Source of the DNA: Ctena decussata
Lineage: Eukaryota; Mollusca; Bivalvia; Lucinida; Lucinidae
DNA: 64,000 nt
Assembly: GCA_963989385.1 (NCBI GenBank)
Contig: OZ022502.1
Span: 15,859,001 to 15,923,000 of the forward strand
Direction: 5' to 3'
How positions within the stretch are numbered: the stretch's first letter is position 1; each line of letters opens with the position of its first letter. Made by a program: the position numbers and the translations under genes. Shown one piece after another: positions 58,501 to 64,000 of this stretch. The notes under the pieces are model-generated. The model was not told the DNA's origin. It made no database searches and saw only the letters and a list, made by a program, of their open reading frames with translations.

Positions 58501-61076
58501 GTCTTTGATGTCTGCATGGAGGTAGCTAGACCCCTAGCTACCCTAGGCTGATCTGATTCTTTGCTTGGCGTATATACCACTTTGTTGGGTTTTCGTTCGT
58601 TTCGTTCGTTCGTGAGTGAGTGAGTGAGTTAGTGATTGATCGAGTGAGTGAACTCGGGGTTAACGTCCCACTACCAACTAGGTCATACATGTATGGAGAC
58701 AGGACCTCGGCTTAAACTCTGATCCGAATGACCGGAGGAGCGGGGAATCGATCTTGCCACCCCTGGATTGGTAGTCCAGCGCGTTATCCACACACTACCG
58801 CCGCTCCTTCGCGTTTTCGTGTCGCGGCTCAATTGTGCTTGATCCCATGTGCGAACAGCCAATATATCAAAGCCTTCCCTGTTTTCAGCAGCTATAATAG
58901 ATTCGGAGGAGCCTTCACTAACCGCTCCGGGCTACCAATCCAGGGGTCGCAAGTTCGATCCCCCGCTTCTCCGGTCTTTCAGATGAGACTTTAAACCGAG
59001 GTCCCGTCTCCATATGACCTCGTTGTTGGTGGGACGTTAAACCCGAGTTCACTCACTCACTTCACTAACCGAATGAAATAAGTAGAAACTGCTTAATCTA
59101 TGCACCTCGTAGTGATGTTTTCACTTTCTGCATGCACGGTAGACATCGCGATATTATTTTGGGATATCAAGATAATATCTTGTTTCCTGAAGAAAATTTC
59201 TTGATACCTCAAGACAGTGTACTGCTAATCAAGATAATATCTTGTTTCATCAAGAAGACAATTTCTTGTTCCCTTGCGACATTTACAGTTCCTTCAAGAT
59301 AATATCTTTTTCATCAAGACAATTTCTTGTTCCTTGTTTTACACTAGGGTACACTAGGGTCGAGTCGGGTAAATTCAGACAGCGGGTAAATTCGGACATA
59401 CCATTGCAAACAGGGAAAATCCAGATGAGACGGCTCATAATGATCAGGATTTTCACTGTTTGCCTAATTAATTTTGTTATAATACCAAACAGCTGACATA
59501 TAAAGAGGAAAATGTCACTGTCCGAATTTACCTGCTGTCCGAATTTACCTGACTTGACCCTACCGCGTCCTCTCCCATTTTCCAAAGGGGGACAATTTCG
59601 TGACTATATTTCCAAAGGGGTGTTCTCTTACAGGAAATAATTCCTTTTTGGGGAGCAAATTTTCCTTTAAGGGTCGACCACCACATTTTTTTTTCTTTTA
59701 GAGTTGACCACCACTGTAAAGAGCAGCTAAAAATGGAATGTATTAGAGCTGTTTCTCCTGAAAGTGTACCGATACACGTTAAGACTTTAAGATATATTAA
59801 AGGAGCAAGATATAATATCCTGTGGGCACAAGATATTATCTTTGGGCAACAAATTATTATCATGTGCTGCAAGATAATTATATTGTTCGTTAAAGATAGT
59901 ATGCTGACACCTCAACATATACTGTTCACAAAAAGTAGGGGATATCAAGATATCAAAAATTGTATAAATCAGAAAAAATAACAAATCCACATCAGTGAAA
60001 CGGCAAGTGTCCATCAGACAAATATTCGATAAAACATGTTGCATTACAACTTTGATGGTATATCGTGTCACGTGATCTGCGTTTAATTCTTTTTAGACAG
60101 GGGCCGACACCCAATGCACCTGTGCGATTTTTGTTTTCTGGTTTTCTTCCCAAAATGACCGTTTTGAAGAGGAAAAATATCTTTTAGCATACAAAACTTA
60201 AAAATGCATTGAAAGGTAAGCTTAGTTGAATAATATGAATGAATTTTTGTTCGAATTTACCACATTTTTGTCCTGACCCCCTGTTTGAAACTAACTATAT
60301 GCAGATCACGTGACAAGATATATGTCTTATCGATACTAAGCGTTGCCTATGGATATCACATTTGTTGTAGATGCTACAATTGTTCAAACCTGAATATCCC
60401 CTACTTTTTGTGAACAGAATATAATACAGAAATTTCATAACCCTCCATAGTAAATCAGAAGCCCCGGTAGATTAAGCGCTGGCCTACTGATCTAGCGGTA
60501 CCGGGTTCGAGCCCCGCTGAAGGCGGGAATCTTTTCAATCGTAAACGGGGTTCCATTGCACACAGCCTTCCCTTATCACCCACCCATCGTCCTGTTAGAA
60601 AGGACGTAAAATCGCAAGTCATCCATCTATTCCATAGTAAATCGAGTACCCACTAAGTTTGCAGTATCAGTATCAAAACGAACACAGTTCCCGGACAAGC
60701 AAAGCCCTACTCATTGGTTTCGCTATCACATAAAACAAAATACCCTTGTAAAATCACAAGCCATCCATCCATTCTATAGTAAATCGAGTACCCACTCAGT
60801 TTGCAGTATCAGTATCAAAACGAACACAGTTCCCGGACAAGCAAAGCCCTACTCACTGGTTTCGCTATCAAATAAAACAAAATATCCTTGTAAAATCACA
60901 AGCCATCCATCCATTCTATAGTAAATCGAGTACCCACTAAGTTTGCACACAGTCCCCGGACAAGTAACACCATATTCATTGGTTTCGCTATAAAAATAAA
61001 ACAAAATACCCTTGTTTAGTTCCCAAGCAGATTCCGTCCCACCATTTTCTGGTTCAGCATCCATATTTTCTGCCAT
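48787..61076 (-). CDS. AIF1: Allograft inflammatory factor 1 (AIF-1 / Iba1), six coding exons
   Basis: Joining 61076-61010, 55965-55904, 55116-55050, 51437-51396, 50129-49967 and 48871-48787 gives a 161-aa protein with every splice phase consistent. Signature stretches are [38 protein letters not shown] and [14 protein letters not shown]. The first EF-hand loop (residues 72-83) has Asp at positions 1, 3, 5 and Gly at 6 but Gly instead of an acidic residue at 12; the second loop (108-119) is degenerate. Known of the family: a cytosolic calcium-responsive actin-binding and bundling protein of phagocytic immune cells, used in invertebrates by haemocytes and in wound repair. Length is slightly above vertebrate AIF-1 because of an acidic N-terminal leader ([13 protein letters not shown]). 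Introns range from ~0.8 to ~5 kb and are full of mobile elements. Promoter and poly-A site were not identified. Confidence 0.96.
48872..49966. other. AIF-1 intron 5
   Basis: No other coding sequence. Contains an imperfect inverted repeat around 49545-49755 (CAAAGCATCGTTAGCCGAAC ... AACTAACGAAGTCGTTAG and CACATTTTTTCAACAAAAA). Confidence 0.5.
49967..50129 (-). CDS. AIF1: AIF-1 exon 5 (rest of EF-hand 1, EF-hand 2)
   Basis: 163 bp: acceptor TTCGTTTCAG|AT, donor AAATT|GTAAGT. Encodes 53 full codons including [19 protein letters not shown] and [14 protein letters not shown]. Confidence 0.96.
50171..50356. repeat. Imperfect palindrome, ~185 bp, in AIF-1 intron 4
   Basis: AGATAAGAGGCAGTATTTGG and TGATAATTAGGGATAATTTT are mirrored by ATTATCCTTAATTATCATCA and AAATACTCCCTCTATCT. 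The centre is CATATGTTGTGACCC...GGGTCACAACATATG. A half-copy lies near 61690-61780. Confidence 0.85.
50540..51330 (+). repeat. Degenerate ~150-bp tandem repeat in AIF-1 intron 4
   Basis: Five units each with TCTCTGCACATCGTCTGATG, TGCTTTACATTTGTA, AAGTTTCGTGAAAATATC and GAGTTATGGAGCGGACA. The end reads CGGACGGACAGACGAACTGA followed by CCTCCGCAGACTTCG...GCGGGGCC. Typical of a dispersed invertebrate tandem-bearing element. Confidence 0.8.
51396..51437 (-). CDS. AIF1: AIF-1 exon 4 (start of EF-hand 1)
   Basis: Only 42 bp: acceptor TTTCTTCCAG|CC, coding [13 protein letters not shown], donor ATAG|GTAAGG. The split Asp codon is completed by AT of exon 5. Confidence 0.93.
   Translation of the reverse strand, partial: PSFWSLTKMTTEI
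51438..53390. other. AIF-1 intron 3, part without a defined element
   Basis: No coding exon recognised. Contains (CT)n microsatellites at about 52531-52558 and 52660-52682. These are embedded in a direct duplication of TAAAACGGTAA(A/T)GGATAATATA and AGTCCGAGCTCATGAC-like sequence (52376-52690). Confidence 0.5.
53391..55013. mobile_element. TIR element with GGTACC motif ends and nested insertions
   Basis: GTCATACTAAATAC on the left is inverted as GTATTTAGTATGAC on the right. Both ends are filled with CAAGGTACCGCGAGG / CCTTGCGGTACCTTG variants. Between about 53466 and 54830 lies a second element related to 34971-35303 (CCGTAGATTTTACGGCA ... CTACTGTAAAATCTACGG). That one has an inner inverted pair near 53505 and 54440 (GGAGCGTACAGTACATGTG type) and a SINE. 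Confidence 0.75.
54635..54801 (+). mobile_element. tRNA-derived SINE, 15-bp target duplication
   Basis: CTACTGTAAAATCTA at 54620-54634 and 54802-54816. Head GGAGCGGCTGTAGTGTAGTG, tail TTCACTCACTCACTCA. Inserted in the nested TIR element. Confidence 0.93.
55050..55116 (-). CDS. AIF1: AIF-1 exon 3
   Basis: Acceptor TTTTTTTTTCAG|GAG. Encodes [20 protein letters not shown] and YK plus a split Ala. Donor AAAG|GTAAGAG. A TIR element ends only 36 bp beyond the donor. Confidence 0.93.
55904..55965 (-). CDS. AIF1: AIF-1 exon 2
   Basis: Acceptor CCTTTTTCAG|CT at 55966. Encodes [20 protein letters not shown]. Donor CAG|GTTCAT is a weak but canonical GT. The next exon opens in phase 0. Confidence 0.9.
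56025..56895. mobile_element. GATATCCATAATTCGAATTATG motif-filled element in AIF-1 intron 1
   Basis: Left TTTTCTGTTTATTCCCTATT and right AATAAGGAATAAATAGTAAAAC are inverted ends. Between them are dozens of degenerate copies of a palindromic unit near ATGGATATCCATAATTCGAATT. A smaller array with a similar left flank lies at 33236-33615. Confidence 0.82.
57164..57246. repeat. Hairpin element, core type GACGCCGCG, with partial duplication
   Basis: AAACAGTGATGAACCTGATC, duplicated GAACCTGATCAGACG, core GACGCCGCGTTCTGCGGCGTC, right arm GGGTCCGCACTGTTTGC. Confidence 0.88.
57421..57658. mobile_element. GAGCCGCGAC palindromic element
   Basis: TGAGCCGCGACACGAGCAAA to TTTTCTCGTGTCGCGGCTCA, full-length, in AIF-1 intron 1. 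Confidence 0.92.
57850..58100 (+). mobile_element. SINE-like element with CAGTAAATGGGTACC body
   Basis: B-box-like GAGTTCGAATTCC at about 57887, body CAGTAAATGGGTACC...GCCTTTCATATGCTGTGCCC, terminal CCTTTACCTTTAC. A relative lies at 13538-13715. Target duplication not resolved. Confidence 0.65.
58423..58831. mobile_element. GAGCCGCGAC palindromic element interrupted by a SINE
   Basis: TGAGCCGCGGCGACACAACA on the left and GTTTTCGTGTCGCGGCTCA on the right; the SINE splits the right arm at TTGTTGGGTTTTCG. Confidence 0.85.
58590..58808 (-). mobile_element. tRNA-derived SINE inside the palindromic element
   Basis: Reads leftwards: head ending ...GCCGCTCC at about 58807, tail GAACTCGGGGTTAACGTCCC, then GTGAGTGAGTGAGTGAGTT. 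Diverged relative to the other copies; target duplication ambiguous because the flanks are TTCG-rich. Confidence 0.8.
58925..59059 (+). mobile_element. 5'-truncated SINE, 12-bp target duplication
   Basis: CTTCACTAACCG at 58913-58924 and 59060-59071. Starts inside the tRNA-like head (CTCCGGGCTACCAATCCAGG) and runs to the TCAC tail. Confidence 0.9.
59150..59340. repeat. CAAGATAATATCTTG motif cluster
   Basis: Repeated AAGATAATATCTTGTTTC and TTCTTGAT-type palindromic units. Similar motifs recur at about 59800-59950, adjacent to GATATTATC. Probably parts of one motif-filled element. Confidence 0.6.
59405..59463. repeat. Hairpin element, core type GACGGCTCAT, shortened
   Basis: GCAAACAGGGAAAATCCAGA, TGAGACGGCTCATAATGA, then CAGGATTTTCACTGTTTGC. 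The second half of the core has been lost. Confidence 0.8.
59570..59755. repeat. TTGCCTCCCTTCT hairpin family, diverged copy
   Basis: TTCCAAAGGGG repeats, then AGGAAATAATTCC...GGGGAGCAAATTTTCCTTTAAG and TTTTCTTTTAGAGTTGACC. Weak match. Confidence 0.4.
60457..60631 (+). mobile_element. tRNA-derived SINE of a third type, 12-bp target duplication
   Basis: CCATAGTAAATC at 60445-60456 and 60632-60643. Head GCCCCGGTAGATTAAGCGCT, B box GGGTTCGAGCCCC, tail AGGACGTAAAATCGCAAGTC then CATCCATCTATT. Different head and tail from the TCAC-tailed SINEs. Confidence 0.88.
60605..61015. repeat. 142-bp tandem repeat including the AIF-1 exon 1 donor
   Basis: The phrase AGTAAATCGAGTACCCACT starts at 60636, 60778 and 60920, an exact 142-bp period. 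Each unit ends in AAAATACCCTTG, the AIF-1 exon 1 / intron 1 junction read on the plus strand. Units also carry the 3' end of the neighbouring SINE (AAAATCACAAGCCATCCATC), so duplication followed SINE insertion. The third unit has lost about 20 bp. Confidence 0.9.
61010..61076 (-). CDS. AIF1: AIF-1 exon 1
   Basis: ATG at 61076, 22 codons plus G. Donor AACAAGG|GTATTTTG at 61009. The remaining G joins CT of exon 2 to give Ala. The last bases of this exon and the donor are repeated twice further left in a 142-bp tandem array. Confidence 0.9.
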
Positions 61077-61195
61077 GATTACAAACTGTCAAAACTTTTT
61101 GTCTCGTGGATTCACAATAGATCCGTACAAGGATACAAGGAAATAGGGCAGTATATTAACGGAATTACCCAAAATATTAGGGCAAAAGTGTCCGA

Positions 61196-61262
61196 GCAAA
61201 CAGTGAAGACCCAGATCAGACTGCTCCTAAGGAGCAGTCTGATCAGGGTCTTCACTATTTGC
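61196..61262. repeat. 67-bp hairpin element, core type CTGCTCC, upstream of AIF-1
   Basis: GCAAACAGTGAAGACCCAGA / CTGCTCCTAAGGAGCAG / GGGTCTTCACTATTTGC. Lies about 120 bp upstream of the AIF-1 ATG. Confidence 0.92.
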
Positions 61263-62431
61263 CAATCCGCTTTGCTATTTTGTCACATCGCTAGATAATA
61301 AGGCCAATGTTTTAATCAAAATTTTAGAATAACAACAGCGATTATGTAGATTGCTGTCCCAATAAGTCGGATACTTATGGTAAATGTTATTCCGGAAAAA
61401 TGTAAGTGTATTTGAAGAGGGTTAAATTGGTTGATATTGTTCTTTAAAGCATATCACGAGATCATTATAATTAAGGATTGCATACACAATTCGTCTTTTG
61501 TGCAATCCATTGGAGCCCAAACTGCAACGACGCTGTCCAGGCTGCGTATGCCCTCAGTTTGGTCAAAGTTCTGGACTTCCGAGAAATCTGTTCAGACTGC
61601 AGTTATGTAGCCCTATTTGGTTGCTTCGTCGCATTTTTATCGGAGGGGTATAAACGATGATTCAAAGATAATTTCTCGACGAGACGGTTCTAATGAGGGG
61701 TCACAACATACGTTAAATGCACAAATGTGAAAAAATTATCCCTTAATTATCCCTGCTACCCCTTCTGTTCTGTTCTGTTCTTATCTGGAGCACAGCAAGT
61801 TATGATGAAAGTGCATGTGCTTAGAAAGTCAAATAAACAAGAAAGTCTCTCCTCCTTGTGGTCCCATTTGTATTTTCTCATTATTTCATAGTTTCCTTAG
61901 CAGGACACCTACTTACATGATCATTGTCTTTGCGAAAGCGGATTTTCGCGTGAAGGCAATTAATAGTTTGTGCATTTGGTTTAAACACTATTTTATTCAG
62001 GAATAAGTTTACAACATAATAGACATACAACAAATAGATCAGGATTTGAAAGTAAGCTTAAAGCTTATATATATCATCTCCTGTAATTTGTGCATTTAAG
62101 CCCATGTCCATCAGTTTTTAACGTTACCAGGCACCAAAGGCACGTGGAGGCAACGCCATGCATTTAAAGTCCGTCTTTCGCCTGTATATGTATGTAAATA
62201 TGTAATGAGGAAGTTGGTTAAAAATAATGCACCCAATAAGGCAAAGTCTCACAGTGTAGGAACGGCAAAGCAACGCTGGGAATATCCCCAAACTGTGGTA
62301 AGGGCACTGGGTATGGGAGACAATACAAAAAGGTACTTCCCTTCTGCAAGGATGGATTAAAACTCTTGTTTGCAGTCGAACAACAAAGACGAGGATCAAA
62401 CTCATTTCCTAAAGCTTGCTTCACAAGTATG
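61263..62431. other. No recognisable gene
   Basis: Short frames (61478-61660, 61815-62006) show no recognisable domain. Contains a half-copy of the GGGGTCACAACATA palindrome near 61690-61780. Confidence 0.4.
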
Positions 62432-62907
62432 TATGGTGGCTGGTTTGTGCCATTTCGTCTTTTCGTCTTTTCGCCGCGAAAAGACGCCACGCGAAAAGAC
62501 GAAAAGACGAAAAGACGCCATGCGAAAAGACGAAAAGACGAAAAAACGCCAGGCGAAAAGACGAAAAGACGAAATAACGCCAGGCGAAAAGACGAAAAGA
62601 CGCCAGGCGAAAAGACGAAAAGACGAAAAAACGCCACGCGAAAAGACGACAATTTAAGAGTTTCAAATGGCGTCTTTTCGCATGGCGTTTTTTCGTCTTT
62701 TCGCGCTGCAATTTCGTCTTTTCGCGTGGCGGGTTTCGTCTTTTCGTCTTTTCGCCTGGCGTTATTTCGTTTTTTCGTCTTTTCGCCTGGCGTCTTTTCG
62801 TCTTTTCGTCTTTTCGCATGGCGTCTTTTCGTCTTTTCGTCTTTTCGCGTGGCGTCTTTTCGCGGCGAAAAGACGAAAAGACGAAATGGCACAAACCAGC
62901 CACCATA
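62432..62907. mobile_element. Foldback element made of GAAAAGACG minisatellite arms
   Basis: TATGGTGGCTGGTTTGTGCC is inverted exactly at the right end; direct AGTATG at 62426-62431 and 62908-62913. The left arm is GACGAAAAGACGAAAAGACGCCA(C/G)GC units and the right arm is their reverse complement, meeting near 62660 in a short spacer (TTTAAGAGTTTC). Long frames on both strands (up to 297 codons) are translations of the repeat. Confidence 0.93.
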
Positions 62908-63062
62908 AGTATGCCACAGGGAAGTAAAACAACGGAAAAAAATATTTGTCTCCTGAAACTTTAACCGTTCAAGCGCAAATAAAGCAGACAAAAAAAAAAT
63001 ACGTCTGCAAAATGTCAAAAATCTTTCATCCAAGCGATCATATTGAAAAACTGAAGACTGGT

Positions 63063-63130
63063 GCCGAACGGTGTAGATCCAGATGAGGCGGCTCATTATG
63101 AGCCGCCTCATCAGGATTTATGCTGTTTGC
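63063..63130. repeat. 67-bp hairpin element, core type GGCGGCTCAT
   Basis: GTGTAGATCCAGATGAGG with a GCGGCTCATTATGAGCCGC core and CAGGATTTATGCTGTTTGC right arm. Confidence 0.9.
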
Positions 63131-63487
63131 TTTTATGTTTTGTTTTTAGCGGCGCCATCATTAGGATAGATGCCTCCTTGCATGTGACTCTGGTCAGCCT
63201 GCGTATGCAAGCAGACTGATCAGAGTCTTTACTCCATAAAATATCCTTTAATACTGAGAAAAGTGTATCGAACTGCAACGGCTCTGGTCAGACAGCGCGG
63301 ATGATCTAAGTCTTCGCTGTTGGCCCATGTCGCTGCCTACATGACCCTAACACGTCAATAACATTTTGCGGTGCATGTTGCAAATATTTTTACACAAATT
63401 ATTTCAGTACAATGTAGTAGCTATAGTGGCGGGTGGATGTTTTCCTTTTTATTGTACGCCCAATTTTGAATACTGAAATACCTGTAA
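63131..63487. other. No gene; degenerate palindrome remnants
   Basis: Contains GGTCAGCCTGCGTATGC, GACTGATCAGAGTC and GATCTAAGTCTTCGCTG, which look like a diverged GAGCCGCGAC-type element without termini. Confidence 0.4.
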
Positions 63488-63554
63488 GCAAACAGTGTAG
63501 ACCCTGATCAGACGCCGCGTTCTGCGGCGTCTGAACTGGGTCTGCACTGTTTGC
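63488..63554. repeat. 67-bp hairpin element, core type GACGCCGCG
   Basis: GCAAACAGTGTAGACCCTGA / GACGCCGCGTTCTGCGGCGTC / GGGTCTGCACTGTTTGC. Near-perfect stem. Confidence 0.94.
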
Positions 63555-63669
63555 ATGTTTACATATATCCCCAAAACGAGTTTCCAGTATAAAATGCGTT
63601 GAAGCATTTATTTTTCATTTAAGGGTTGACTCTAGACTTGCTCCAGTCGGATATATTAAATTGTTTGTC

Positions 63670-63999
63670 ACATATATTAGGCCATGAGCCAGATATGGTT
63701 TCCCCCCCCCCCCACCCCCACCCCCAGGGGGAATTTTGTAGACCATACTTTTCTTAAAGCCCAGCATCTTAGAAGTATTTTGCAGCATGTTAGCTCTCTG
63801 GCGAGTGGGGCGTTATGCTGTGAGAGCCTGTTACAAACGTTACCCATTAAAAAGATAAACATAAGATAAAAATTATAAAAAAAATAGAAGTCACTTTCTT
63901 ATATTTAAAGTTATAGTAGAGTCTAATAGAACAATCCAGTAGCTAAAAGTTATGATGTTTGACAGGTCACTTTAGCCTACATGGTGTCATATACGTGAC
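63670..63999 (-). repeat. Inverted copy of the 3777-4101 repeat
   Basis: Begins near AGGCCATGAGCCAGATATGG, passes GTAGACCATACTTTTCTTAA, and ends near GTCATATACGTGACA, the reverse complement of the sequence at 3.8-4.1 kb with moderate divergence. Confidence 0.75.
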
Positions 64000-64000
64000 A

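Noticed and set aside
62218..63111. 297-codon minus-strand frame and overlapping plus-strand frames
   Set aside because: They translate the GAAAAGACG minisatellite arms of a foldback element; repeats open in several frames on both strands are not evidence of coding.

Overview
This is a 64 kb piece of an AT-rich invertebrate nuclear genome. I infer a bivalve mollusc, possibly a venerid clam. The basis is spliced genes with GT-AG introns, a complete AIF-1 gene, a Kv channel gene, tRNA-derived SINEs ending in TCAC tails, and very dense palindromic and terminal-inverted-repeat elements. The clade assignment rests on recall of repeat styles and was not tested by any search.

Two genes can be read through with matching splice phases, both on the minus strand. 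(1) A Kv potassium channel: exon 1 at 34539-34831 (T1 domain with the HX5CX20CC zinc motif), exon 2 at 31126-31312 (T1-S1 linker), exon 3 at 28938-30197 (S1-S6 and C-tail). The conceptual protein is 579 aa, with a long S1-S2 loop and an altered S6 hinge. (2) Allograft inflammatory factor 1 (AIF-1/Iba1): six short exons between 61076 and 48787, 161 aa, two EF-hands, introns packed with transposable elements. A third, unidentified coding exon lies at 4474-5086 (+) and encodes a 196-aa tail-anchored protein. A broken LINE reverse transcriptase lies near 39.3-39.8 kb.

Nearly everything else is mobile DNA. 0-9.9 kb: mostly unrecognised, plus dispersed repeats. 9.9-17.7 kb: a tandem-repeat element interrupted by a satellite, which is interrupted by a TTA-flanked element that itself holds another. 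18.3-20.8 kb: two large inverted repeats. 21.6-25.9 kb: a second copy of the tandem-repeat element, with two nested insertions. 26-28.5 kb: two SINEs and a TTA-flanked element. 28.9-34.9 kb: the Kv gene. 35-48 kb: palindromic elements, a nested TTA-flanked element and the LINE remnant. 48.8-61.1 kb: AIF-1. 61-64 kb: hairpins, a foldback element, and an inverted copy of sequence found near 3.8-4.1 kb.

The most distinctive non-coding signals are three. One is a class of TTA-flanked elements, each filled with degenerate copies of its own short motif in both orientations. The second is a family of hairpins of about 67 bp whose cores differ between copies but stay self-complementary. The third is a large family of palindromes beginning GAGCCGCGACACGAGAAAAC. 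No prokaryotic-type system, CRISPR array or operon is present.
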